A DNA stretch of 64,000 bases, from the NCBI RefSeq assembly GCF_019320115.1, contig NC_089598.1, positions 32,197,983 through 32,261,982 on the forward strand. The letters are read 5' to 3'. The number at the start of each line of letters is the position of its first letter. Within the stretch, counting starts at the first letter, position 1. The position numbers and the translations under genes were made by a program. Shown here in pieces: positions 44,807-55,793 of the stretch. The notes below the pieces were generated by a model that did not search any database, was not told where the DNA came from, and saw nothing but the letters and a program-made list of their open reading frames with translations. Source of the DNA: Miscanthus floridulus (taxonomy: Eukaryota > Streptophyta > Magnoliopsida > Poales > Poaceae).

Positions 44807-46965
44807 TATAATAGAACCGACCAATTATACGAAATTAAGTAAGAAAATCATCCGCCAGGGCAGACGATTTAGCAAACTTAAGCCCGTATAATCCGGTAGT
44901 CCGTGAAATCGTGAAGGATTTCAGACTAACTTCCATTCCAGCCTAGATCGTAATAAGTTTAGCGGTCACCGTCACATATTACATAAAAGTTCACAGTCTC
45001 AGATACATCAGAGTTTCATGGTGTTTGAATGAGTGAATTAGTCTACACAAAAATCACAAACTACGGCATGATTTTGTACATAAAAATACTTTGAACTGTG
45101 AAAAGTGTCAAACAACAGAATTAATATTTTTCCTAGGTTCTTTATAGCATACAATGACTGTACAAAAATTATCACATGCATGTTTTATACAAAATTTGTT
45201 CTCTAGCAAAAATAACAAAAATCAGCCATTAAAGGTACTTGAACTACACCTAAAACTTTTCCCACAGCACATGCATGAAACATATTTTTCCTAGGAAGTA
45301 CATGACATAAGAAGATTATCAAACTTGAATTCATATTTTTCTGAAGCCTATAGATTTTTCTACACATTTTTCAAGTTGTCAGCAATATACATGATTAAAT
45401 AAAATCCTACAGAAAAGTATCCCAAAAATGACATGCAATAATTTTCCCAATTAGATCTGATGCTAAGGAACCTAGCAAAACTTGTTTCAACAAATTTGGA
45501 TCAAATTTGAGCACCCAAACATTTTTCAAACTATTTCAGATTTCAAATAATAAAGAATAAATGAAAACAAATCATTTAAACAATGCTGGGCCGGCCCGCG
45601 GGAAACAGCTGGCCCATGGCCACATCTGGCCCGCGCGGTCCGAGTGAAAAGGGAGCGCGGCGGCCTGGCAGGGCCTCGGCCCACGGCCGCTTTCGGCCTG
45701 GCCGGCCTGGCTGGTTGAGGCAGAGTGCCTCGCCGGTGTGCGCGCTGGCGTGGCGGCGCGGCTCGGCCAGCGGCCGGCGGCCATCTCCGGCCATAGCAGG
45801 GCGAGCTGGCGAGCGCACAGGATGTGCGAGGAGAAGGCGAGTGCTGTAGGGTAGCTAGGCGAGGCTGGAGAGAAGGAAGACGGCTTCCATGGCGGCCGAG
45901 CACGGCGGCGCCATGGCCGTCGGTGGCGAGACGCGGGGAGGCTCGACCTGTGCTCGGAAGGTGGCGCAAGCTCGAGCGCGACTTGAAGGAAAGCGAGGCG
46001 GAGTTGCGGGCACGAGGAATCGGGGAATGGCGCGGTGGTGCGGGAGCTCGACGCCGGCGGAGCGTGTCGGCGAGCTCGGCAGCACGGGCGCGCGCTGCTG
46101 CTGTTGCTGCGCTTGAGGGAGCGAGAGTGCGAAAGGAGGTGCGCAGCGAGGGCAGCAGATGTAGACGGGCGCGTGGGAGCGGGTTCAGGCCGCGGCTGCC
46201 GCGCAGCGTGAGTTGCCAGCACAAGGCGGCCACGCGGCGGGCATCGCCTGACGCGGTCGGGAGCGTGGCGCGGCGAATGGCGCGGCGCGCGAAGAAGGAG
46301 CCAGCGCGCGGGGCTGGGCTAGGCCGAGGTGAGGTGGGCTAGCGCGGGAGGCACGCTGCTGCGGGCGGCTTTGCTGGCGCGCTAGGCTGGCTTCGGCAGG
46401 TGGGCCAGAAGCGAGGCGGCGGCCCGCGAAGAAGAAAGATCCTTTTCCAAATAAAATTTTCAAGGAATTTTTAAATGCCATCTTTCAAATATTATTTTAA
46501 GCAAGAAAATGACCTCTTTTGAAAATGTACCAAAAATGAAAGTTGCTTAGAATTTAATTCTCTACAACTTTGCTTTTATGACCAAAGCCAAATTCTTTCT
46601 AGATTTTGAATTGTAACATCAAAGTCCATGTTTAGCTCAAAACTCTAATTTTTGGAATTTATTTTTGAAGCCAAATTTTGAATTAATTTGAATACAAACA
46701 TTGCTCCAAAAATTTAACTAAACATTGCTAGATGATTTACAATAGTAGCCAAACATGTTTTACTAACCTAGCAAGAAAAATTCAGGGCAAAACAATTCTT
46801 AAACAGGTGTATGCAGCATTCAGGTTTCACGCATGTTTCAGATGTTTCAAAGCAATGTTTCAATTGTTATTCACATGATTGAGCATGTATGATTTGGATG
46901 CTTGATGATGCATGATATGCGCGATTCGCAGTGCCTAAATGCAGGCAGAACACCGGGGTGTTACA
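44807..46965 (-). repeat. 5' LTR of the chromovirus (internally deleted, 2.16 kb)
   Basis: It is colinear with the other LTR but lacks 1,757 bp. The break is at tttcat, a 6-bp sequence that flanks the missing part in the intact LTR (34418-34423 and 36175-36180). The inner end reads tataatag where the intact copy reads tgtaacag. Confidence 0.92.
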
Positions 46966-46970
46966 TCCCA

Positions 46971-47700
46971 CTAACCTTTCTTGTAGCTCATCATCCACCA
47001 TCGCTACCACTCCTACCTCTACTACTAGTGATGGTTTCACTTGTGATGCCTCACTAATGGTTAAAAATGAGACTCTCAAGAGAGAGGTGGATGAGCTCAC
47101 TCACGCCCTAGGAAAGGCCTATGGCGGTGAGGCCTGCTTGCTAAAGTGCTTGGGTAGCCAAAGGTTCTCTCTTAACAAAGAGGGATTGGTCTATATCCCC
47201 AAGAAAGGCAAGGCGGCCTTTGCTACTTACAAAGCTAGCTTTATGAAGAGCAATGGTCGGTTTTGCAATAGATGTAAGAAAGTAGGGCACTTAGAGCAAT
47301 CTTGCATAAAGAACAAGAACAAGATCAATGCTAATGTATTCTCAATTTGTTTTGATTCTTGTTACATGCTTACCAAGGATACGAATGGTGTGAAGGCTAA
47401 GTTCATTGGTACACCTATTGTGGGCTCAATGAAGAAAGCCATTTGGGTACCATAGACCTTAGTGACTAACTTTCAAGGACCCAAGCAAGTTTGAATACCT
47501 AAAAAGAATTGATCTTCTTTTGTAGGTCAATTATAAAGCCAGACAAAGGCATTGGGTTCTTGATAGTGGGTGTACACAACACATGATCGGTGATTCAAGA
47601 ATGTTCAATTCAATCAACTCAAATGATGACAATACGATTGATAACATAACATTTGGTGATAATGGCAAAGACAAGGTCAAATGACTTGGTAATATTGTAA
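46971..47700 (+). pseudogene. Copia gag 3' part and start of protease
   Basis: Sequence resumes after the gypsy element in the gag frame (VKNETLKREVDELTHALG), includes a second SIRE-type knuckle CNRCKKVGHLEQSC (about 47260-47310) and ends at a TAG at 47453-47455. In another frame from about 47551 comes the aspartic protease start HWVLDSGCTQHMIGDSRMF with the DSG active-site motif. The protease stops at about 47683 and runs into foreign sequence near 47700. Integrase, reverse transcriptase and RNase H, about 3 kb in this family, are missing. Confidence 0.88.
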
Positions 47701-47705
47701 TATCC

Positions 47706-48497
47706 AATGACCTGTGTGTCCGATCATTCTGAATAACGCCTAGTGAAGGGATAACGGCTATTTTAGCCCATGGGGCTATTTGACCCTACATCTCCACATC
47801 TCAAATGGCTGGTTGGGGATCTATTTATAGCCCCACAAGTGAGAGCTAGACGTTGGTCCTGAGACCCAACTTTCTGCTAGTGACCGGACGCTGATCATGT
47901 CCCGATAGGACGCGTCCGGTCCTACCGACCATTGGAGGGCGCATGTTGATCGGTCTCTGGGCCAAGTCTGGTCTCACTCGATCAGACGCATTCGGTCACG
48001 CTGGTGCCACTCTAGAACCTTTCTGAACATGATCGGATGCTACTTCTTGGTGTGTCTGGTCGTCCTGCCATCGCGTTCGATCATGCTGAGAGCGTTGCCG
48101 TTGATGATGAATAGTGAAGTTCATGCATCCGGTCACTACCTCGCTCAGCGTCCAGTCACTGCTGCTAATGCCCACTTTTGCCAAGCAACTGATCGGACGC
48201 GTTCGGTCCTCATAGGGCCACATCCGGTCACCTCTGTCGAGCTTGTTTCTTCACGATCTTGCATCTAGCTTAGTTCCCATCTTCGTGCTTAGACTTTGCT
48301 TGATATCTTGGGTCTTCTCTTGTGCTTCTAAGGTCTTGCTTATGGTGTTGATCATGGGATCATCATGTCGCCTTCGTCCAAGTCATGTCTTGCACCCTAT
48401 TGAACTACAAAACAATTACTTGCAAATTCATTAGTCCAATTTAATTGTATTGGTCATCAAACATCAAAATCCAAAGTAAATAGGCCTAGGGTCCATT
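47706..48497 (-). mobile_element. Antisense SIRE-type LTR fragment replacing copia pol
   Basis: Read on the minus strand from 48497 it begins TGTAAGGAAAATGGACCC, an LTR-start-like sequence, and carries the same GACCGGA/TCCGGTC motifs as the other SIRE LTRs here. It ends abruptly near 47706. It sits exactly where the copia's integrase and reverse transcriptase should be, so it marks a rearrangement junction. No target duplication is seen. Confidence 0.6.
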
Positions 48498-49185
48498 TTC
48501 CTTACAAAGCTCACCTTTTATGGTCATTGATGACAAAGGGGGAGAAGTAATTCCCAAAGATAAGCAAAAGGGGGAGAGAAACCTAAGATAGGTGAAAGAA
48601 AGGGGATCAATTAAAATTTGAAGCACACAGGTAGGGGGAGCAAGCTCATAAACTTGTATGTTGCATTACATATCTTTGTTTGCATGGCACAAGTTCTTAA
48701 AATTCCCTATCCATGCTTGTGTTGTGTATGCTAGATTATAGGAAATGATTGATGAAATGAAAACTAGCATATATAGGATAGCTAGATATACCTTGATCAT
48801 TTTACAAGTGGCAATAGAACCTTGCTTCTAATGTTGATCTCACGAGGTGTCTAGTTTGTCTTTGCTTTTCAAATGATATCTAACAAATTTTGGTGCTAAG
48901 GATGATGTTCAAATGGCAACTCCAATTGGTATCATGCTTCAAAGGTCCATTCTTTACACCTTAGCATCATTTGGTAGTCATTACTTCCCCACACTTTCTA
49001 ACTATACATATGTGCAAGCTTTCAAATCCAAACTCTTAGCACATATGTAGGGGGAGCTAATGCTACCAATTCGAATTTATGAAACTTGTTCATATCCTTT
49101 ACACATGGTAAAATTCTTGGGTAAGCAACATGAATCTAAAAAGATTTTATTGTATATCTTTGTGAAAAGGTTGTCATCAATTACC
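48498..49185 (+). other. Copia 3' untranslated region
   Basis: Purine-rich runs (gacaaagggggagaagtaat, aaaagggggagagaaac, gtagggggagc) are typical of the region after pol in SIRE-type elements. There is no ORF of note and no envelope-like gene. Confidence 0.7.
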
Positions 49186-49198
49186 AAAAAGGGGAAGA
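49186..49198 (+). other. Polypurine tract of the copia
   Basis: aaaaaggggaaga lies one base before the 3' LTR start TGAAATCCC at 49200. Confidence 0.85.
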
Positions 49199-49199
49199 T

Positions 49200-52100
49200 T
49201 GAAATCCCTAGTTTGGTTTTGGCTAATTGATGAAACCTAAATACTAACCTTTGTCATGAGTGTCATGTGACCAAGGTTGGTACATACCAAGTGATGGAGC
49301 ATGGTGATGAAGTCCATGGAGATGGAGATGGACATGTGTTTAATATGATCAAGCTCAACTTGGAAAAGAAGAAAGAGAAAAACAAAAACCGAGATGATCA
49401 AAGCAAAGGTATCAAATAGGTTTTTGTTTTGGCACTCAAGATACCATAGAGGGTGTGAGTGTATTTAGGATCGATAGCCATACTATAAAGTGGGAAAATC
49501 TTTGGCTAAATGGTTTATCGAGTGCCACTAGGTGACATGATTCTTGCATATGCATTTAGGAACCTAGTGTGCAAACCTTGACCCTTGTAAAATGCTTTGA
49601 AAAATGCTAACACACGTGCACACAAGTTCTACATTTTGTGGTTAGCAAGTTGGAAGCGAGGGTGAAGCGGTTGTGGACTTAGAAAAAGAAAAAGAGGAGA
49701 AGGTCCACGACCAGACGCTGGCCTCAGGGTGACCGGACTCACCCCAGGCGCGTCCGATCATTTATAAGCAGCGCGGCATAGCTGGCTGAGAGGGCCGAGG
49801 AGCGACCGAACGCTGCCACTTGCGTGCCTAGACACTTATTGATGCTGGCGGTTGGTGGGACCGGACGCGCAGGGCGTGAGTCAGGTTGTGCTGACATAGG
49901 CTGACGTTGGCTTCGTGGGCATGCGTAGAGAAGCAGTATGAGGACCGAACGCTAGGGCGCATCAAGTCGTTTGCGACCAGACATGTCCAGTCACAAAAAT
50001 CACTCTCTGGGAGCTTACTAGAACTGACCGGACTCGGCCTCGCGCGGTGTTAGGTCGTTGGAGGAGCATGTTCGGTCGTCACGTATTACATGAGCGATTG
50101 AGAACTTGACCATTGAAGCTAGACGACTAAGGTTTGAAGGCAATGACACGTGGACGGAGATGGTGGACCAGACGCTGGTGAAAGGTCCTTGTGTGGTTTT
50201 GGTAATTGAGTGACAACCTAGGTGGACTAATTGTGTTTATGTGAGATACACAAGTGATTAGTCCACAAGTACATGTGTGTGAGCAACATATGCCATGGAG
50301 GTGGAAATGGCTCAGAGATGTTGTAAAGCTCACACATGTGATGATGAAGGAGCTCATTGCACATGAGACATGACATTGAGTCATGTGATCAAGGTCGAGA
50401 AGATCAAGACGTGACTTGGCTTGATGGACCGGTTGCAAGCGTGAAGGGCAAGTCAGAGGCTTTGGAGCGATGGATCGCGTGGCGGTGAAGCTTGAGCAAG
50501 ACTTGGCGCCGATGAACGAAGGCAATGGTGAGAAGCAAGTGAAGTCAAGATCAAGGAACCAATATGATCACGTGATGATATGAAGTGGATTATATCATTG
50601 TTGATCGTGTTGGTGCATGTGTTGCATCAACATTGGAGGAGATGGAATGGAACGCGCAAGGCAAAGGTATAACCTAGGGCATTTCATTTCACCGGTCGTA
50701 GGTGTGTAGAAAAGTTGATGACCGGGTTTAGGATAGATGGCCATACTATCAAGAGGGGCAAACTTGTTTGCATATCGGTCATCTAGTGCCGTGGCAAGTT
50801 GAGTGGCTAATCCTTTGGAAAACGATTGTGAAAATGCTAACACACATGCACAAAGGTGATACACATTGTGTTTAGCACTTAGGAGCAAGGGTTCAAAACT
50901 TCACCGACAGAGTGTACAGAAAAGATAGGGTTTCACAGAGTGCACCGGACGCTAGCCTCAGTAGGACTAGCATGTCCAGTCAGTGGTAGCAGTGAGCGCA
51001 GGTCTCAGTCTTATGACCAGACGCTGGCACGAAGAGTGACCAGACGCTTAGGGTCTATGTCTGGTTAGTGCTGATGTACGCTGACATGGTGGCATGAGGA
51101 ACAGCAGTGACGCGTGGCAGTCGGAGAATGACCGAACTCAGGTGTTGCGTCTGGTCGTGTAGGAGCGGATGCATCTGGTTGCAAATCAGAGGCTCGAGGA
51201 GCTCTCTAGAAACGACCGGACTCTAGCTAGTCTACATCTGGTCGTGCAGGAGGAAACACGTCCGGTCGTCGATTGGCTCTCTTGGGACCTCTCTGGAAAC
51301 GACCGAACTCAGCAGTGGTGCGTTCGATCTTGGCACTGTGTTGTGTCTGGTCATCACTTGACCATTGAGATCAAGCAACTAAGGTTGAATGGAGGCAACA
51401 CGTGTCGTGTATCCATTGACCAAATGCTGGTAGGGTGCGTCCGATCGATCTGACCGGAGCGTCCAGTCACCCTGAGCTGTGCCTAGTGAAGTGGTACAAT
51501 GGCTCTATTTTTGTGGGGCTATAAATAGAAGGTGGTCCCGGCCATGGCTATAGAGGAGCACCTTGGGGGACTTTGTGTCCATGCTTGAGAGTGCTTAGGA
51601 GCCCTCCATCTCACATATGCTTGATAGTGATCATCCGATTGTGTGAGAGAGCGATTCTAATGCCATTGCATCATGAGGTTGCATCGAGTGGCACTAGGTG
51701 ATCGAGTTACAAGCTGGTGGTGCTTGTTACTCTTGGAGGTTGCCACCTCCTAGATGGCTTGGTGGTGGTCTCCGTTGAAGCCCGCAAGAAGCTTGTGCGG
51801 TGCTCCGGAGAAGAGCTTTGTGAGGGGCATTGTGCTCGCCTCATGGGAGCCACGAAGAGCAACTCTAGTTGAGCGTGTCATTGAGCTACCCTCACTTTTG
51901 GGGTAGGTTCTTGCGGTGCCCGTCATGTGGGCTTAGCGGGTGATGCCAATTAGCCAACAAACCACCAAGTGAGCGGTCGACACAACAGGGACGTAACATG
52001 TTGGCAAGAACATGAACCTCAGGAGAAAATCACCATGTCAACATTGTTCTTCCCGTTGGTTTGTAATCCCCTTACACAAGCTTGTAATTATTTTCATATA

Positions 52101-53307
52101 CATTGTGCTTTGTGTAGTTGCTCTTGTAATTAGTTAGCTTGTGTAGCTCACTAGTTAACTTCTTGCTTGTGTAGCATAGAAGTAGCTCCCTTGCGTGGCT
52201 AAGTTGATTTGTGTAACCTTGTTAGTCACATTGCTTAGTTTATGTAGCTAAGTATTTGCGCTCTCTAATTTGGCATTGGTTGCCTTGTTATTGAGCATTA
52301 CTAGTGAGCTTAGATGGCTTTGTACTTTTGCTTACTAGCATGTGTAGGAGCTCCCACGTTGCTTGAAATACTAGTGGCATAGGTTTGTGTGACCTTGCTC
52401 CTAGAATTGGATAGGTGAGCTCTAGCTAGCTCGGCACCTTTGTTGCCAAGCTAGGATCTTTATAAGGTGCCTGTGAACTTTGATAGAGGGGTGTAGTCTT
52501 GGCTAAACCGCATTTGTTTTGGTTAGCTAACGTGATTAAATTTAGAAATGACTATTCACCTCCTCTAGTCGCCATCTCGACCTTACAGCTGGGGTCTACG
52601 TCTGGTCACACCCATCTGCATGTCAGGTAGCCTAACGGCTCTATTCCTTTGGGGGCCTCTATAAATAGTGTTTGGTCAGCTTGGGGATGACTCTCTTGGC
52701 ACTTTGACATACTTGACATCCTTGTGAGCCTAAGCAAATACCTCCCACTCATCTCCATCATTGATTCATTATTATAGTGAGATTGAGAGTGATTCCTAGT
52801 GCATTTGCTTGAGTGATTGTATCTAGTGGCACTTAGGGATCGTTGTGGCTGCAGAGTTCTTGTTACTCTTAGTGGTTGCCGTCACCTAGATGGCTTAGAG
52901 CAGCGGAGGAGCTTTGGCATGTGTTGGTGATTGTTCATTGCTAGCTTCGATGATTGTGAGGGGTCTTGTACTTTCCCCGATGGAGAGCCAAAATGTAACT
53001 CTAGTGGATTGCTCGTGTCATTGAGTTACCTCACTTGTGGGTAGGTTCTTGCGGTGTCCAATTATGTGGATGAGGTGGCTTAGCCAATTGTGTGGCCGAG
53101 GTGGATTGCTCTTAGTGAGTAGTGACTTAGCCATTTGTGTGTCTAGTGATTATAGTAACTAGAATTGTTGGATAGGTGGCTTACAACCCTAGTAGAGCGA
53201 GAGCAAGTTTGCATTTCACTATTTGTCATACTAATCAAATTGCTCCAGTGATCTTGTAGATTTCTAAATAGGCTATCCACCCTCTCTAGCCATATTAGGA
53301 CCTATCA
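49200..53307 (+). repeat. 3' LTR of the SIRE-type copia (with solo LTR inserted)
   Basis: It is colinear with the 5' LTR. Without the 2.41-kb nested LTR and one copy of its duplication it is about 1.69 kb. It lacks about 350 bp near 53090 relative to the 5' copy. It ends CCTATCA against the ACGCG duplication. Confidence 0.9.
50179..52587 (+). mobile_element. Solo LTR of a second SIRE-type copia, 2.41 kb
   Basis: It begins TGAAAGGTCCTTGTGTGG and ends CGACCTTACA, flanked by the perfect 5-bp duplication GCTGG (50174-50178 and 52588-52592). Removing it restores the sequence seen in the other LTR (gacgctgg|ggtcta). It has a TATA box at 51520-51527 but no primer site, coding region or second LTR. 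This is the product expected from recombination between the two LTRs of a full element. Confidence 0.92.
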
Positions 53308-53600
53308 ACGCGCTCGCCGCCAAGCTCACGTTGACTCCTCCTATTGTTGCCTTGACACCGCGCTTGCCGTCTTCTGCCGTGTCCTAGACCTAGACCGGTC
53401 ACTCGTGTTGTGGAACACCACTGTGGACACACTAGTGAGCAACAGGGACCACCTCACTGCGCTTGACCTGTTCCAAGAGATGCAGCGCAATAGGCCCGAC
53501 CTTGCGCCCGACGCCTACACCATGCAAAGCATGCTCGGCGCCTGTGCGGCCACCAGCGTGCTCTCGCTCGGGCTCTACACATGCACACTGCTGCTTTGGG
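53308..53600 (+). pseudogene. PPR protein gene fragment, 3' piece
   Basis: The frame gives PPR-repeat sequence: LDTALAVFCRVLDLDRSLVL, then LWNTTVDTLVSN, then ALDLFQEMQRNRPDLAPDAY, then TMQSMLGACAA, with the WN...M.. and A..LF.EM helices of pentatricopeptide motifs. It continues the piece ending at 29366. Only about 100 codons remain before the frame passes into unrelated sequence. PPR proteins bind organellar RNA; this fragment is not expected to function. Confidence 0.8.
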
Positions 53601-53639
53601 AGCTCGGTGGTGGTGGGCATGCCTCGGCGGTGTCATCGA

Positions 53640-53906
53640 GGCTGTGGAGGGCGTCATTGGTGCATGGACGGCGTCGTGGAGGCCACAGCGTCGGAGGCGG
53701 TGGCGGCACGCATAGACAACGTCGTGGTGGCCGCGGAGCTAGGGCAGTGCGTGGAAGCCACACCATCGGAGGCGGTGGTGGCACGTACCGCGGCATGGAA
53801 GTGGACGATGAGGGTGGCCGTGGCCGACGGCGAGAGCTCAAACCGGAACATGCAGTTCTTGAGGCAGATCAGAGCTAGAGCCACCATTCCTCGCCTCCTC
53901 TCGTGA
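53640..53906 (+). pseudogene. Possible UGT C-terminal fragment fused behind the PPR piece
   Basis: In the frame ending at the TGA near 53906 the product includes VARTAAWKWTMRVAVADGES and SNRNMQFLRQIRARA, resembling the end of plant glycosyltransferases (helix of ARxAxEWK followed by GGSSxRNL). A direct repeat (gtcgtggaggccacagcgtcggaggcggtgg-like, about 53671 and 53747) lies upstream. Capture of two unrelated gene pieces in one small element would fit a Pack-MULE. The match is short. Confidence 0.45.
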
Positions 53907-53929
53907 GATGAATTCGAGCCAAATTTACA

Positions 53930-54720
53930 GCTTAGATTGTCCTGCTCTATGGAACCATGGGTGCTTCTTGTCTCGTCGACTCCTGCGCATAGTCCCTACC
54001 CTCACCGGAATCCCTGCCTCCCTTTGCCATGGCCGAATCGACTAAACCAGCCACCGACAGGCTTCTTGGTGCTGCGCCCCCTTGCCCCTCCAACTCGCGT
54101 GCCTTCATCACCACGACGTCACGTGCCTCGTGCCCATGCCGTGCTAGCCCAGCTCGTAAACACCGCTGTCTCCTCTACTTCTGGCCGACCACGCCGCCGC
54201 CCCAAATCCGCTGCTCTGAGCTGTTTTGGACCAATTCCTTGGGCCACCAGCACCTCCTCTGCCCCGTCGACCTCTCCGATGCCTCATCGTGGACCGTTGT
54301 GCGCCAGAGCATTCTCCCGCCGGTGAGCTGGAACCGCCCAACATAGCCACCAAGCACCCCATGGTGAGCACTCCCGCCCTAGCATCACCGCCCCTGTTTG
54401 AGCCCCTAAATCGGTTCACCATCGTCCCTTGGAGTCTATGCACGCGCTACAACTTCGCTTTCACTGCCGGCCTTGCCGAAATGCTTGCAAATTTGGGGCG
54501 ACTACGCGGTCGGCCATAAGCAGAGGAGACATCGACACGGCAGCGTTCATGCGCTGGGCGAGCGTGGCATGGGCATGAGGTGCGGTGTTGCGGTGACAAA
54601 GGCGCGTGAGGTGGAGGGGCGAGGGGGCGCTGTGCCAAGAAGCCTCAGCGGCCGTTGGCCAAGCTCGGCCATTCCGTGCCCTGTAACAGCATGGGCACAG
54701 AGGACATAAGAGAGGAGAGA
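53930..54720. other. GC-rich MULE interior, no gene recognised
   Basis: Overlapping Pro/Ser/Arg-rich frames occur on both strands (up to 129 codons plus). None shows a known domain. It is probably captured genic or promoter DNA. Confidence 0.35.
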
Positions 54721-54725
54721 GGGGT

Positions 54726-54915
54726 GACTAACATGTGGGCCATCGCCACGTCGTCGTCCATGTCAGCAGTCACGGTGGCAAAACCACCATCCAAAAACGC
54801 TTGGGGTTATTTGACTGGTTTTGGAAAGTTCAGGGGGGGTAGAATATCCGGTTTTATAGTTTGGGGGGTGAAGTAGTCGATCCTGAATAGTTGAGGCGGT
54901 TATGTAGACTTTTTC
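54726..54915. repeat. MULE-like right terminal inverted repeat
   Basis: Inverse partner of 28921-29110. The outer edge gactttttc is followed by the flanking repeat cttttaaataac. Confidence 0.8.
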
Positions 54916-55174
54916 CTTTTAAATAACAAAGATAGGTAGCAAGTGAACATTTGGGCCTAGACCTAGGAATGGATCGAGCTTAGTCCAGAATCCAATTAGA
55001 TTTTAGCATTTGGATTTCATCGGATTTGGACTCACTTGGATAAGGACATCTATTCCCCTATGCATCCAATAGCTTGGGATTCTATTGGACAGAAAAGTTG
55101 GATAATCCAAATTCTTTACGACTTTCGCTCGCTAGCCAGAGAACTCGTGGCGTTGGTGGCGTGGGAGTTCAGAT

Positions 55175-55440
55175 CACTACTATAGGAATGGTTTCTAGGG
55201 GCGGCTAGTGAGGCTTTGTAGAGGCGGTTCGACCAGTAGCCCCTACCATACCGTCTCTACAAATCATGCATTTATAGGGGTGGTTCCTAGACTGCCCTTA
55301 CAAATCAATTTATAGAGGCGGCTGGTGTTATCAGCCGCCCCTACCAATTGATTTGTAGGGGCGGCTGAAGTACCAGTCGCCCCTATAATACTTGTTTGTA
55401 GGGGCGGTTCAGTCTAGAACCGCCCCTACAATACATTTTT
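55175..55440. mobile_element. Left end of a third CACTA family (GGGGCGGCT repeats)
   Basis: CACTACTATAGGAATGG is followed by repeated direct and inverted GTAGGGGCGGCTGGT-type motifs (55195-55430), the standard layout of a CACTA terminus. The matching right end was not found inside the window, so the extent is unknown. The captured exons to the right may belong to it. Confidence 0.75.
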
Positions 55441-55470
55441 CCACCAAAAAAATTCAAATTCAACCAGAAC

Positions 55471-55489
55471 ATATATATATATATATATA
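55471..55489. repeat. (AT)n microsatellite
   Basis: An uninterrupted run of alternating a and t. Confidence 0.9.
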
Positions 55490-55676
55490 ATTCAAATCTG
55501 ACCAGAAGCACAAGAGCATTATATAAACTACCATTAGCAATTTCATATACATGAATTAAGATCTGACTAAAGTATTTTACATTAGTTCATAGCTGACAGA
55601 TAGGGAATTAGTGTACAGTGTCCATTTAAACAAGAAACACAACCAAAACAAGCTCCACTAAATATCTAACTAAATT

Positions 55677-55793
55677 ACCAGAAGGAAATTCCACAAAAGT
55701 AGTTGGCTTAGCTCTCAACCCATATATCTTGCATTGCTCATTCAAAGATTTCATAAGCTCCTCAAGATCTTACTGAATCTTATTAGCCCGCTC
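55677..55793 (-). pseudogene. EH-domain (EPS15/Pan1-like) protein exon fragment
   Basis: Minus-strand translation gives DLEELMKSLNEQCKIYGLRA followed by KPTTFVEFPSG, resembling the coiled-coil-to-linker region of plant EH-domain endocytic proteins, where 'CKxYGLRxKPTxxVELPFGW' is my recollection of the usual sequence. It is flanked by splice-like sites (TTTATAG| before and G|GTAATT after), so it looks like one captured exon. A TAA (CAA position) interrupts it. It lies 0.5 kb inside the CACTA terminus. Confidence 0.55.

Larger units (their letters stand above)
34211..46965 (-). mobile_element. Ty3/gypsy chromovirus (Tekay-like), 12.8 kb, minus strand
   Basis: The element is bounded by TGTAACAG... 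and ...GTGTTACA with TCCCA duplicated at 34206-34210 and 46966-46970. In its own 5'-to-3' sense (minus) the order is LTR (46965-44807), PBS, H3-tail ORF, gag-pol, PPT, LTR (38130-34211). Removing it rejoins the copia gag frame. The two LTRs look highly similar apart from a large deletion in one, so it is a relatively young insertion and later than the copia. Gag-pol is one frame with stop codons but no shifts. Confidence 0.95.
29367..53307 (+). mobile_element. Ty1/copia SIRE (Maximus)-type retrotransposon, nested and pol-less
   Basis: The element begins TGAAAGCCCTAG and ends CCTATCA, flanked by ACGTG (29362-29366) and ACGCG (53308-53312), a 5-bp duplication with one C/T difference. Order: 5' LTR, initiator-Met primer site, gag, gypsy insertion, gag remainder, start of protease, antisense LTR fragment, purine-rich tail, PPT, 3' LTR. 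Integrase, reverse transcriptase and RNase H are absent. The UBN2-type gag, two zinc knuckles and gggggag-rich 3' region point to the SIRE lineage. It interrupts the PPR fragment of the MULE-like element. Confidence 0.93.
28921..54915. mobile_element. MULE-like (Pack-MULE) element, about 2.05 kb, split by 23.9-kb retrotransposon
   Basis: The ends are inverted: gaaaaagtctacataacc at 28921 and its complement at 54915, with similarity extending about 190 bp inward. The perfect 12-bp sequence cttttaaataac flanks both sides (28909-28920 and 54916-54927). Subtracting the copia element and its 5-bp duplication leaves 2,049 bp. The interior carries a PPR gene fragment, a possible UGT C-terminal fragment and GC-rich DNA, but no transposase. 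Long TIRs plus captured genic pieces fit a Pack-MULE. A 12-bp duplication is longer than the usual 9 bp of Mutator-like elements, so the superfamily call is provisional. Confidence 0.72.

Noticed and set aside
29135..53600. A functional PPR gene with a 24-kb intron
   Set aside because: The 'intron' is a copia element with LTRs and a target duplication, the 5' piece is frameshifted, and the whole lies within MULE-like ends.
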